Assembly (NCBI RefSeq): GCF_001421515.1
Contig: NZ_LMKM01000007.1
Coordinates: 506,479 to 570,478 of the forward strand
Length of the DNA stretch: 64,000 bases
Source: Pedobacter sp. Leaf216
GTDB lineage: Bacteria; Bacteroidota; Bacteroidia; Sphingobacteriales; Sphingobacteriaceae
Direction of reading: 5' to 3'
Shown: positions 52,513 through 62,614 of the stretch, one piece after another
Layout of the letters: the number at the start of each line of letters is the position of its first letter
How positions within the stretch are numbered: the stretch's first letter is position 1
Position numbers and translations under genes: made by a program
Notes under the pieces: generated by a model
The model's database searches: none
The model's input: only the letters and a program-made list of their open reading frames with translations
Told to the model about the DNA's origin: nothing

Positions 52513-53373
52513 ATGAATCGTGATTATAGTTCGATAAGTCCTTCAGCGAAATCTTTGCTACTTGCCAAAAGTTTAACCAATATCCCCTTTGTTGCTGATG
52601 CTGTTAAATTAATTTATGGTAACCACGACCTTGAAAATTTGTACACTAAAGATTTTGATGAGATATTTTTAAAACGGCTGGTGCATTTCGAAAGCAGGTA
52701 TTTATCGCTGGATAGTTTACTTTTTGCTTCAGGCTCCCTAAATATCCTTGAAATTTCTTCCGGTTACTCGTTTAGAGGGCTTGATCTTGTTTTAAGGCAC
52801 CCAACTATTTATTACCTGGATACCGATTTACCGGGTGTAATCGACATTAAGAAAGATTTGGTTAACAGATTAATAGTTGAAGAAAAGTTATCATTAAAAG
52901 GAAAACTCAAAATTGAGGCCTTAAATGCCTTGGACGAGGATGCTTTTTTAAATGCCATAAATCAAATGCCGCTTGGCCCTGTAAGTATCATTAACGAAGG
53001 TTTATTGGTGTATTTAAATACCGAAGAAAAGATATCTCTTTGTAAAACTATCCACAAATCACTAAAACTAAGAGGTGGTTATTGGATTACCGCTGATGTT
53101 TACATTAAACGGCCAGACCTTAAAAATGACAATGACGATCATTTTTCTCAGTTTTTAGCCGCACATCATGTAGATGATAACAAGTTTGAAAGTTTTGAGC
53201 AAGCAGAACAGTTCTTCTTGGCACAAGGTTTCAAGCTGATCACCAAAGCAACCTCTGTTTGGCATCAACTCTCATCGCTAAAATATATTGATGCAGCGTT
53301 AATCAAAAAAATAAAAGAGCAGTCAAATAAAGTTGGGAGAATCCGCGAAACCTGGGTGTTAAAAGCGATTTAA
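52513..53373 (+). CDS. LCM-type SAM-dependent methyltransferase
   Basis: The 286-residue protein fits the leucine carboxyl methyltransferase/TcmP superfamily: NILEISSGYSFRGLDLVLRHP followed by IYYLDTDLPGVIDIKKDLV (SAM-binding, E-x-SSG-x-S-x-RG and D-x-DLPG), and VSIINEGLLVYLNTEEKISL. These enzymes methylate carboxylates or small molecules in secondary metabolism. It follows the transaminase operon by 28 bp, which suggests linkage to a lysine-derived product, but that is only context. No polyketide or NRPS gene is around. Confidence 0.85.
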   Translation: MNRDYSSISPSAKSLLLAKSLTNIPFVADAVKLIYGNHDLENLYTKDFDEIFLKRLVHFESRYLSLDSLLFASGSLNILEISSGYSFRGLDLVLRHPTIYYLDTDLPGVIDIKKDLVNRLIVEEKLSLKGKLKIEALNALDEDAFLNAINQMPLGPVSIINEGLLVYLNTEEKISLCKTIHKSLKLRGGYWITADVYIKRPDLKNDNDDHFSQFLAAHHVDDNKFESFEQAEQFFLAQGFKLITKATSVWHQLSSLKYIDAALIKKIKEQSNKVGRIRETWVLKAI

Positions 53374-54161
53374 ATGATTAAGGCAGGGCTATAAACACTT
53401 CATTTTTAAAACATAAATTTTCTTAAGAAGCCCAAGACCTGTTCAAAAAATAAGTTTCTTCCCGTTTTACGCTTTCAATTTTATTAAGTTAAAAATTGTT
53501 AACCACAGATAGACACTGATAAACACAGATTTTTATACCTGTGTATATCCTTTTTACCTATGTTTAAAGTAGGATTGCCTTTTTATAGGGCTTAGCTTAA
53601 TGGCATTGGGTTAAAAGGCGCACTACCTTTGTTTATAAACCTGACAGCAGCGAGCATCCCGATTCTTCATCGGGATAAAGCAAATGGCAGGACTACAGCA
53701 CCTATGAAATGCTGACATTCGTTTCCTAAACCTAAAATCTTAAATAGTCCCACATTTGCAATGTAAAAATAATTCCTTTAAGAGCGATAAAATCGCTTTA
53801 CTCGTACATCCTCGTTACAAACGAGGACGATGTAGATGATCATCTATAAATTCTCCGTGCTTTCTGTGTTTCCGTAGCAAAAACCGACCTCTGTGTAAAT
53901 CTGTGGTTAAAGTTCTTAAGTAGTCCTCGTTTGTAACGAGGATTTTTGAGGTACGCATTTGCAATGCAAAAATAATTCCTTTAAGAGCGATAAAATCGCT
54001 TTACCCGTACATCCTCGTTACAAACGAGGACGATGTAGTATAATCATCTATAAATTCTCCGTGCTTTCTGTGTTTCCTTGGCAAAACCCATAAGTTCAGA
54101 TTGAAAAATATCTTTTATGATTTAGCACGTGTTCCGCTTAAACAAACGAAGTTTCCCCACC
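53374..54161. repeat. Large intergenic repeat region with second hairpin array
   Basis: No gene. Parts: ACCACAGAT/CACAGAT type text at about 53500-53560; a hairpin ATCCCGAT-tcttc-ATCGGGAT at 53656-53676; a partial array unit about 53750-53835 and a full unit about 53925-54035, both in the opposite orientation to those at 34598-35190, with CCTCGTT-nnn-AACGAGG hairpins at 53810-53826, 53925-53941 and 54013-54029; and the CACAGAAAGCACGG module (reverse complement) at about 53857-53911 and 54059-54085 between and after them. Confidence 0.88.
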
Positions 54162-55523
54162 TTAAACAAATGCTGAAAACCCGGTTATCGCCCGGCCAAC
54201 AATCAGCGTATTAATTTCCTTTGTGCCTTCGTACGAATAAATGGCTTCTGCATCGGCCACAAATCTTGCTACATTATATTCAAGCAGAATTCCATTTCCG
54301 CCCATTACTTCCCGTGCTTTACTCACCACATCGCGTGTTCTTAACGAACAGAATACCTTTGCCAGCGAGGCATGTTCATCTTTTAATAATCCTTGATCCT
54401 GCAATTGAGATAAACGGAAACAAAGCGTTTGCATAGCGGTTAAATTGGATAGCATTTCTACCAAGTGGTTCTGAATCAATTGGAAAGAAGCAATTGGTTT
54501 TCCAAACTGTTTCCTGGTGCGTGTATATGCTAAAGCATTTTCATAAGCACCACGTGCACAACCTACCGCTTGCCAGGCCACTCCTGCCCTCGTCATTTGC
54601 AATACTTTAGCGGTATCTTTAAAAGAATTCGCATTTTGTAAACGGTCTGCTTCATCTACCTCGCAGTTTGTTAAGGTGATAATTCCATTTTGCACAATTC
54701 TCAAGGCCATTTTATCCTGCATTTTTTCTACCGCAAAGCCAGGATTATCTTTTTTCACAATAAAACCCTTCACCTCGCCACTATCTTCATCACGCGCCCA
54801 AATAATTAAAATATCGGCGAAAGTTGCATTGCCAATCCATTTTTTCTGCCCATTCAATACCCATTTGCCGTCTACTTTTTTACACGTTGTTGTTAAACCA
54901 CCCGCAGCGGCAGAGCCAACTTCGGGTTCTGTTAATCCAAATGCACCTATAATTTTAAATTGCTGCATAAGCGGCAACCATTGTTGTTTTTGTTCTTCAG
55001 ATCCGCATAAATAAATTGATCCCATTGCCAAACCACTTTGAACACCAAAAAACGTAGAAATAGAGGTATCAATCCGGGCCATTTCCATTGCTAAAATCCC
55101 TTCCATTAAATTCGACTTGCCCGGACAGCCATAACCTTTATAAGTTAATCCACAAATATTTAGTTCAGCAAGTTTTGGAATAATCTCAAAAGGGAATTCT
55201 GCTTTGTTCCAATAATGGTTCACTATGGGTTTTACTTCTTTTTCTAAAAAAGCGCGTACTTTTAACTGAAGTTCACGGTCTTCCTCTTTTAAGGCTTCAT
55301 CACCCAAATGATAAAAATCACCTTCTATAGGAGGTAATTCTCTCTTTTTACCAGAGCCACCCATCATTTTCATCATGCCCTGTATCTGTTTATCATCTAA
55401 ACTGGATATGGTTTCGACCATTTTTGGCAGGTCTACTTTTTTCGACAAAGCTTCTAACTTATCAAAATCTACGTGTTTGAAAAGATTGTATGCGTTTTTA
55501 AGAGAAGAGAATATGTTCGCCAT
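54162..55523 (-). CDS. Acyl-CoA dehydrogenase family protein
   Basis: From the ATG at 55523 the enzyme has 453 residues. After an N-terminal helical tail (about 1-60) the three acyl-CoA dehydrogenase domains follow: FGLTEPEVGSAAAGG and KWIGNATFADILIIWARD (FAD-binding), ARGAYENALAYTRTRKQFGKPIASFQLIQNHL, and a C-terminal EVMGGNGILLEYNVARF with the catalytic Glu in YEGTKEINTLIVGRAITG. It resembles the glutaryl-CoA/isobutyryl-CoA dehydrogenase branch. It oxidises an acyl-CoA with electrons going to ETF. The frame extends to a TTG at 55547, but the ATG at 55523 is preferred. Confidence 0.9.
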   Translation of the reverse strand: MANIFSSLKNAYNLFKHVDFDKLEALSKKVDLPKMVETISSLDDKQIQGMMKMMGGSGKKRELPPIEGDFYHLGDEALKEEDRELQLKVRAFLEKEVKPIVNHYWNKAEFPFEIIPKLAELNICGLTYKGYGCPGKSNLMEGILAMEMARIDTSISTFFGVQSGLAMGSIYLCGSEEQKQQWLPLMQQFKIIGAFGLTEPEVGSAAAGGLTTTCKKVDGKWVLNGQKKWIGNATFADILIIWARDEDSGEVKGFIVKKDNPGFAVEKMQDKMALRIVQNGIITLTNCEVDEADRLQNANSFKDTAKVLQMTRAGVAWQAVGCARGAYENALAYTRTRKQFGKPIASFQLIQNHLVEMLSNLTAMQTLCFRLSQLQDQGLLKDEHASLAKVFCSLRTRDVVSKAREVMGGNGILLEYNVARFVADAEAIYSYEGTKEINTLIVGRAITGFSAFV

Positions 55524-55676
55524 TATTATTCGTTTTGAGAGTAACAAATGAAGGGTTGTTTTGTTGGGCGACGACCTAGATCGGTTACGTTATCTTGTAA
55601 CTTCACAACCAAAAAGTGTAACATAAAACATTATCAACAAAGCGCTGTTCTATCGTTCTAATTTAAATTTAATTGT

Positions 55677-56051
55677 ATGAGCACAGAAAATCAATTACCT
55701 GAAGAAGAACAAAGTTTCTTTGATAAGGCCAAGAGTAAATTAAGCGACTTAAAAGATAAAGCTGAGGATGCCTGGGACGATGCAAAAGATAAAGCTGAAG
55801 ATGTTTGGGAAGATGTAAAGGACAAAGCCGAAGATTTAAAAGATAAGGCTGAAGATAAATATGATGAACTGAAAACGAAAGGCGCATTTGCTGCCGGAGA
55901 AGCCAAAGGTGAAGCAGAAACAACAGGCGAAACTTTGAAAGACAAGGCTAGTGATTTGGCCGAAAAAGCTGCTGATAAAACCGATGACCTAAAAACACAA
56001 GCTGCCTTTAAAGCTGGTGAGATAAAGGGAAATTTTGAGGCAAACAAATAA
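55677..56051 (+). CDS. LEA-like amphipathic repeat protein
   Basis: 124 residues, highly charged, with repeats of about 11 residues (DKAEDAWDDAK, DKAEDVWEDVK, DKAEDLKDKAE) and a second set around TKGAFAAGEAKGE and TQAAFKAGEIKGN. The pattern is that of group 3 LEA or apolipoprotein-like amphipathic helices, known to protect membranes and proteins during desiccation or freezing. No signal peptide, so cytoplasmic. The start ATG follows an AT-rich leader. Converges with bshB1. The stress role is inferred from the repeat type. Confidence 0.85.
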   Translation: MSTENQLPEEEQSFFDKAKSKLSDLKDKAEDAWDDAKDKAEDVWEDVKDKAEDLKDKAEDKYDELKTKGAFAAGEAKGEAETTGETLKDKASDLAEKAADKTDDLKTQAAFKAGEIKGNFEANK

Positions 56052-56066
56052 TAGTTATTTATAACA

Positions 56067-56100
56067 AAAGCGCATGCCTGATAATGCAGGCATGCGCTTT
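56067..56100. terminator. Bidirectional terminator between LEA-like gene and bshB1
   Basis: Perfect 14-bp stem: AAAGCGCATGCCTG and CAGGCATGCGCTTT around a 6-base loop, between convergent genes. The tails are only moderately T-rich on either side. Confidence 0.7.
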
Positions 56101-56121
56101 CAATTTGTTAAAAAATTGTTT

Positions 56122-56838
56122 TTATTTTAAATCAAACAGATTATCAACCCCTAGCAATTTCCTTGAAGTAAAACCTTCGCCGAAAGTTGCACCAATGCTT
56201 TTGCCAAATTCTCTCGATCGGCCGATTACAGTTTCAAAAAATTCTGGTGAAGAAATATAGGTTTGTAAACCTTCAACATCAGGATTATAAAACTGCGTTT
56301 TAAAAGCCTTTATCGATTCAATTTTTTTATCCATATGATCAGATATATCAACAATAATATCAGGCTTTAAGTACCGATCCTGGATGTATTGCAACAATAA
56401 CCTTGGGCGGTGTGCTTCCTGACTGATACCATCTATAGCAGTTTCTATTTTTGGTAAACCGGATAAAAAAACTGAATCATATACCAAATCGCCAGCTCTT
56501 CCATGATCGGGGTGGCGATCTTCGAGCGCATTGCTCAATATAATTTCGGGCTGGTATTTTCGGATTGCCTTAATTACTTCCAGGCGGTGAAATTCATCAT
56601 TTTGAAAAAACCCATCCCTTAACCTCAAATTTTCGCGGGCATGTAAACCCAAAATTTTTGCAGAGTCGGCAGCTTCTTCATCTCTGGTTTCTGCTGTACC
56701 ACGTGTACCCAGCTCGCCACGGGTTAAATCTACAATTCCAACTTTTTTACCAAGCGCAATGTGTTTCAAAATAGTACCTGAACAGCAAAGCTCAGCATCA
56801 TCTGGATGCACGGCTATAACTAAAATATCTAATTTCAT
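56122..56838 (-). CDS. bshB1: Bacillithiol biosynthesis deacetylase BshB1
   Basis: From the ATG at 56838 the product has 238 residues, the usual BshB1 length. The PIG-L/LmbE metal motif HPDDAE is at 11-16, followed by GELGTRGTAETRDEEA, LRDGFF and HPDHGRAG (metal His). It deacetylates N-acetylglucosaminyl-malate to give GlcN-malate, the acceptor for cysteine in bacillithiol synthesis. An alternative ATG at 56856 overlaps the upstream gpx gene; the shorter start matches the family. Last gene of a DUF4294-gpx-bshB1 operon; the gap to gpx is 7 bp. Confidence 0.9.
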   Translation of the reverse strand: MKLDILVIAVHPDDAELCCSGTILKHIALGKKVGIVDLTRGELGTRGTAETRDEEAADSAKILGLHARENLRLRDGFFQNDEFHRLEVIKAIRKYQPEIILSNALEDRHPDHGRAGDLVYDSVFLSGLPKIETAIDGISQEAHRPRLLLQYIQDRYLKPDIIVDISDHMDKKIESIKAFKTQFYNPDVEGLQTYISSPEFFETVIGRSREFGKSIGATFGEGFTSRKLLGVDNLFDLK

Positions 56839-56845
56839 GATGTAA

Positions 56846-57358
56846 TTATTGGGCATTTTGATTCAGCAATTGCTGAATTTTCTTTTTAATTTTCGAACTC
56901 AATGGTTTGGTAAACGGTAGAAAATAATCTTCCAGTTCACCATTTTTGTTCACAATATATTTATGAAAGTTCCAGCGGGGTTTGGAACTTAATTTTGAGT
57001 TTTGTTTTTTATCGCTCAAAAACTGGTAAAGCGGATGGGCATGTTCGCCACGCACCATAATTTTATCAAACACGGGGAATTTTACGCCATGGTTAATTTC
57101 GCAAAAAGAAGCTATGTCAGTCCCGTTTAAAGGTTCCTGTTTACCAAAATCGTTGGTAGGAAAACCTAAAATTTCAAAATCAGGGTTATTAACCTCATCT
57201 TTAAGCTGTTGCAATTCTTTTAATTGTGGTGTAAAACCACATTCTGAAGCTGTATTTACAATTAAAACAACTTTATTTCGGTAGGCAGATAACGGCTGTT
57301 CTTCGCCATTAATTTTCTTTACCTTAAATGAATAAATATTCGGAATGCGTTCCTGCAT
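56846..57358 (-). CDS. Glutathione peroxidase family thiol peroxidase
   Basis: The 170-residue GPx-fold protein has the Cys type active site: Cys40 in NTASECGFT, Gln74 in FGKQEP, and Trp129-Asn130 in RWNFHKY, the classical catalytic tetrad with Cys replacing selenocysteine. It reduces peroxides, likely using thioredoxin or, in this bacillithiol-making organism, possibly a bacillithiol-linked route. It lies 4 bp after DUF4294 and 7 bp before bshB1. Functional name by family; the reductant is inferred. Confidence 0.92.
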   Translation of the reverse strand: MQERIPNIYSFKVKKINGEEQPLSAYRNKVVLIVNTASECGFTPQLKELQQLKDEVNNPDFEILGFPTNDFGKQEPLNGTDIASFCEINHGVKFPVFDKIMVRGEHAHPLYQFLSDKKQNSKLSSKPRWNFHKYIVNKNGELEDYFLPFTKPLSSKIKKKIQQLLNQNAQ

Positions 57359-57362
57359 TATG

Positions 57363-57977
57363 TTATTGATAAAATCCCGAGGTACGGATAATGGATTCTA
57401 TATCCTTATCCTCGTTCGGATCGTAAGTGCTTTTTAAATTATGGCCCACTACACGCGCAACAATCTGGTATGAAAATGCAGCAAAACCACCTTTGGTCTG
57501 CTTCACAATTTCATAAGTTGTTCTGCCCACTTCACGGTCGATCAGTTTCGTTAAAATCTGACCTTGGGTAATCGTTAAATCTTTTATTTCGCGGTTAAAC
57601 ATGTCTTTAATTTCCTTATCACATTGTTTAACCAACTGTTTTTGTTCCTTTTTTTCTGGTGTTTTTGCAATATCCTGCTCCAGTTGCTCATATCTCCGCT
57701 TTGCAAACAATGCATAAGGCATTACCTTTAATACATTGTACCGTAAACGGTTGTAAGCCGCTTGCTCTGCCGGCGATTTCCAGATTCGTGCAGCATAGAT
57801 ACTTACATCCTGCAACTGCATCCATGGAATCATTACACCATTATCATTTGTAGAGGCTACTCTTATTGTATCACTTTTCCCCATTTTAGGAAACATAGGG
57901 GCATTTGAATCCTGAGCCCGTAGCGAAAAGCTACAAATCATTACAATACAAAGAAAAAAGAGCCCTTTAAATTTCAT
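57363..57977 (-). CDS. DUF4294 domain-containing secreted protein
   Basis: 204 residues, with a Sec signal peptide (1-21, ending LRAQ) and the Bacteroidota DUF4294 domain: MIPWMQLQDVSIYAARIW, AAYNRLRYNVLKVMPYALFAKRRYEQLEQ and LTITQGQILTKLIDREVGRTTYEIVKQTKGGF. Function unknown. First gene of the operon leading to a peroxidase and bacillithiol synthesis, so a link to envelope stress is possible. Divergent from the RelA/SpoT gene. Confidence 0.88.
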   Translation of the reverse strand: MKFKGLFFLCIVMICSFSLRAQDSNAPMFPKMGKSDTIRVASTNDNGVMIPWMQLQDVSIYAARIWKSPAEQAAYNRLRYNVLKVMPYALFAKRRYEQLEQDIAKTPEKKEQKQLVKQCDKEIKDMFNREIKDLTITQGQILTKLIDREVGRTTYEIVKQTKGGFAAFSYQIVARVVGHNLKSTYDPNEDKDIESIIRTSGFYQ

Positions 57978-58086
57978 AAATTTATACTTTTACAAAGTTA
58001 GGTGTTATTTCATATATTAGGTGTTTCACAAAACTAATATAAGTTTTATTCATAAATAAGACGCAATTTTTACGCAAAAAATACAA

Positions 58087-60294
58087 ATGAAAACAGAGTT
58101 AGTGATTGATTTAGAGGCGGAAAAGCAAGAAATTCTAAAAAGATATAGGGCATTATTACGGGCAAGCAAATCTACTTTACAAAAGGGCGATAAAAAAGAA
58201 ATCAGGAAAGCTTTTGATATGGCGCTGGAAAGCCATAAAGATATGCGCCGAAAATCTGGCGAACCTTATATTTATCACCCCATAGCAGTAGCGCAAATTG
58301 CGGCCGAAGAAATTGGGCTTGGAACAACCTCTATTGTTTGTGCGTTACTGCATGATGTTGTAGAAGATACCGATATAACTTTAGAAGATATTGAACGCGA
58401 ATTCGGCAAAAAAACTGCTAAAATTATCGATGGATTAACCAAAATATCTGGGGTTTTCGATACCAACAGCTCTTTACAGGCCGAAAATTTCCGTAAAATG
58501 CTGCTTACCCTGGCCGATGATGTTCGTGTAATCCTGATCAAACTTGCCGATCGTTTGCACAATATGCGTACAATGGATTTTATGCCGCGCCACAAGCAAC
58601 TTAAAATCGCATCAGAAACCATTTACTTATACGCTCCATTAGCCCATAGATTGGGTTTATATGCCATAAAATCAGAGTTGGAAGATCTTTCAATGAAATA
58701 TCTTGACCCTGACACCTATAAATTTATCGCAAAGAAATTAAACGAGAAAAAAGCCGAGCGTGCGCTTTTTATTAAAAAATTCGTGGAGCCTATTGATGAA
58801 ATCGTTCATGAACAGGGTTTAGTGGCCGACGTATATGGCAGGCCGAAATCAATACACTCCATCTGGAATAAAATGAAAAAGAAAAATATTCCTTTTGAAG
58901 AGGTTTATGATCTTTTTGCCATCCGGATTATTTTGGATTCTGCCCCCGAAAATGAGAAAGCCGATTGTTGGAAAGCCTACTCTATCGTTACCGATTTATA
59001 CCGCCCTAATCCCGATCGATTACGCGATTGGGTATCTTCGCCAAAAGGAAATGGCTATGAAAGTTTGCACACCACAGTGATGGGGCCTCGCGGCCAATGG
59101 GTTGAGGTACAGATTCGTACACAACGCATGAATGAGATTGCAGAAAAAGGTTTTGCTGCGCACTGGAAGTATAAGGAATCGAGCAATGATAACGGTTTGG
59201 ATCAATGGATTCAGAAAGTGCGCGAAATGCTGAGTAACCCCGAAGCCAATGCTTTGGATTTTCTTGATGATTTTAAAATGAACCTTTTCTCTGATGAGAT
59301 TTTCATTTTTACCCCAAAAGGCGCATTAATCCAATTGCCATTAGGTGCTACCGCCCTTGATTTTGCTTTCGAAATTCATACAGATGTGGGTGCAACCTGT
59401 ATTGGTGCTAAAGTAAACCACAAACTTGTTCCAATTTCGTATAAACTGCAAAATGGCGATCAGGTAGAGATTATCACTTCAAGCAAACAAACGCCTAAAG
59501 AAGATTGGCTTAATGTAGTGGTTACGGCGAAAGCCAAATCAAAAATTAAATCATCTTTAAAAGAAGAAAAGCGGAAAATTGCCGAAAATGGCAAGGAAAT
59601 TCTGGAAAGAAAGCTTAAATCGTTAAAAATCACTTACAATACCGATAATTTACAAAAACTCAGTTATTTCTTTAAACTCCCTTCTACGCAGGAGCTTTTT
59701 GTTAATGTAGCCCTTGGAAAAATCGAACTGAAAGATATCAAAGAATACCTTTCGAGCGAAAAAGAAGTTGAAAACCGCGGACCAGAACGCCCTGAAAATC
59801 TCTCAGTTGATGGCATAAAAAGTAAAATTAAAGGCGGAGAATCTGACATTTTACTGATCGGAGAAGATATGCAGCGCATTGATTATACTCTTGCAGCCTG
59901 TTGTAACCCAATTCCTGGAGATGATGTTTTTGGTTTTATTACCGTGAGCGAAGGCATTAAAATACACCGTACCAATTGCCCTAACGCTGCCCAGCTGATG
60001 GCAAATTATGGTTATCGCGTGGTGAAAGCCAAATGGAACAAACAACAGGAACTCACTTTCTTAACCGGCTTACGCATTGTAGGCATTGATGATGTAGGTT
60101 TGATTAATAACATTACCAGGGTTATTTCTACCGACTTTAAAGTAAACATGCGGTCGATTACAGTAGATACCAATGAAGGCATTTTTGATGGTTCGATTAT
60201 GATTTTTGTAAACGATACCGAGCACCTGGAAAACCTGATTAAAAATTTATTGAAAGTAAGAGGTGTTACCGGGGTAACGAGGTTTGATGCTTAG
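58087..60294 (+). CDS. Bifunctional (p)ppGpp synthetase/hydrolase (RelA/SpoT family)
   Basis: The 735-residue Rel protein has an N-terminal HD hydrolase with intact metal motif (ALLHDVVEDT, His89-Asp90; hydrolase likely active), a synthetase domain with YGRPKSIHSIWNKMK and DLFAIRIIL, then TGS (IFTPKGALIQLPLGATALDFAFEIHT), the Zn-finger-like CC (LAACCNPIPGDDVFGFI) and a C-terminal ACT domain. Both activities are expected because HD and synthetase residues are kept. Central controller of the stringent response. Single gene with divergent neighbour DUF4294. Confidence 0.95.
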   Translation: MKTELVIDLEAEKQEILKRYRALLRASKSTLQKGDKKEIRKAFDMALESHKDMRRKSGEPYIYHPIAVAQIAAEEIGLGTTSIVCALLHDVVEDTDITLEDIEREFGKKTAKIIDGLTKISGVFDTNSSLQAENFRKMLLTLADDVRVILIKLADRLHNMRTMDFMPRHKQLKIASETIYLYAPLAHRLGLYAIKSELEDLSMKYLDPDTYKFIAKKLNEKKAERALFIKKFVEPIDEIVHEQGLVADVYGRPKSIHSIWNKMKKKNIPFEEVYDLFAIRIILDSAPENEKADCWKAYSIVTDLYRPNPDRLRDWVSSPKGNGYESLHTTVMGPRGQWVEVQIRTQRMNEIAEKGFAAHWKYKESSNDNGLDQWIQKVREMLSNPEANALDFLDDFKMNLFSDEIFIFTPKGALIQLPLGATALDFAFEIHTDVGATCIGAKVNHKLVPISYKLQNGDQVEIITSSKQTPKEDWLNVVVTAKAKSKIKSSLKEEKRKIAENGKEILERKLKSLKITYNTDNLQKLSYFFKLPSTQELFVNVALGKIELKDIKEYLSSEKEVENRGPERPENLSVDGIKSKIKGGESDILLIGEDMQRIDYTLAACCNPIPGDDVFGFITVSEGIKIHRTNCPNAAQLMANYGYRVVKAKWNKQQELTFLTGLRIVGIDDVGLINNITRVISTDFKVNMRSITVDTNEGIFDGSIMIFVNDTEHLENLIKNLLKVRGVTGVTRFDA

Positions 60295-60422
60295 TTAGTT
60301 TGAAATTAGATGCCGGATGTTATTTGCAATTTAAACTTCTAACTTCCGGCCACGGCCCACTAACTAATTACAAATCTGTGTAATCATTTCATCGGTGTAA
60401 TCATTTTTCAAAACAATTTACC

Positions 60423-60430
60423 TACCTTTG
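60423..60430 (+). promoter_or_regulatory. -7 box of the Fur-family gene
   Basis: TACCTTTG fits TAnnTTTG, 17 bases before the ATG at 60448. Confidence 0.55.
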
Positions 60431-60447
60431 AATGGAGTTTAAAAACT

Positions 60448-60951
60448 ATGTCTGAACAAAAAACAAATGAGCTCGTTCGCAAGATTTTTGAGGCTTATTT
60501 AGAAAACAAAAATCTACGTAAAACACCAGAGCGTTTCGCTATATTGGAAGAAATATATTCTAGAAACGACCACTTTGACGTAGAAACCCTTTATATCCAT
60601 ATGAAAAACCAAAAGTACCGCGTAAGTCGTGCTACGGTTTACAATACATTGGAGTTATTGGTTTCGTGCGATTTGGTTACCAAACACCAGTTTGGTAAAA
60701 ACATGGCGCAATTCGAAAAATCTTATGGTTACCGCCAGCACGATCATGTAATCTGTATAGAATGTGGTAAAGTAGTAGAATTCTGCGATCCACGAATTCA
60801 CCAGATCCAAACCATGGTTGGAGATCTTTTAAAATTTGATGTAAAACACCATTCGTTAAACCTTTATGGTTTCTGCTCTGATTGCAGTATGGCCAGAAAA
60901 GTTAGCGAAAGTGCAGCATCAGCTGAAAAAATCGAAGAAATTAAATCATAA
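60448..60951 (+). CDS. Fur family transcriptional regulator
   Basis: A 167-residue regulator with an N-terminal winged helix (KNLRKTPERFAILEEIYSRNDHFD, VSRATVYNTLELLVSCDLV) and a C-terminal dimer/metal domain: RQHDHVICIECGKVVEFCDP with CxxC and FCSDCS near the end giving a structural zinc site. Which metal or signal it reads (iron, zinc, peroxide) cannot be told from sequence. purA starts 31 bp downstream, on the same strand, so they may be co-transcribed. Confidence 0.93.
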   Translation: MSEQKTNELVRKIFEAYLENKNLRKTPERFAILEEIYSRNDHFDVETLYIHMKNQKYRVSRATVYNTLELLVSCDLVTKHQFGKNMAQFEKSYGYRQHDHVICIECGKVVEFCDPRIHQIQTMVGDLLKFDVKHHSLNLYGFCSDCSMARKVSESAASAEKIEEIKS

Positions 60952-60979
60952 TACAAATAAAACCAGCTTAATTTATTAA

Positions 60980-62263
<1,284 letters not shown>

Positions 62264-62316
62264 AACATAAGATTCCGTCGTCTAGAAATAAATTCAGGTT
62301 GACGGTTCATAAAAGA

Positions 62317-62350
62317 AAAGGCAACCCACAACCGGGTTGCTTTTTTGTTT
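62317..62350 (+). terminator. Rho-independent terminator of purA
   Basis: Stem aaaggcaaccc / gggttgcttt with a 6-base loop, followed by a run of T (ttttttg). Confidence 0.85.
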
Positions 62351-62599
62351 TTTAGTTAATTATTATAAAAAAATCGTCATTCTCGCGCAGGCGGGAATCT
62401 TAATGCAATAGACTCCAGGGCTCTCTATCTACCCGAAATTTCATCTCGACCAAAGCGGAGAGATCTATCTAAACAGATTTCTCGACTGCGTTGCACTCCG
62501 CTCGAAATGACGATCTATCTGAATGAAATTGGCATGAGAAAATCAATAAGCCGTTCCAAAAGATAAAAATTAATTTCTTACAATTATCAACGCTATTTT

Positions 62600-62607
62600 T
62601 ACCTTTG
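62600..62607 (+). promoter_or_regulatory. -7 box directly before pabB
   Basis: TACCTTTG fits TAnnTTTG and lies seven bases before the TTG start codon, so the transcript would have almost no leader. Confidence 0.5.
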
Positions 62608-62614
62608 CCGAAGC

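Larger units (their letters stand above)
62264..62614. repeat. Intergenic region with terminator and REP-like repeats
   Basis: No gene. After the purA terminator (62317-62350) comes a cgtcattctcgcgcaggcgg hairpin-type repeat (about 62374-62398) and a stretch of ctcgaccaaagcggagagat plus ctcgactgcgttgcactccg (about 62465-62513), related to text at about 43090 and 4975. The pabB -7 box is at 62600. Confidence 0.7.

Noticed and set aside
55691-56047. 118-codon minus-strand frame opposite the LEA-like gene
   Set aside because: It mirrors the repeats of the plus-strand gene and has a Ser/Ala low-complexity product with no start context.
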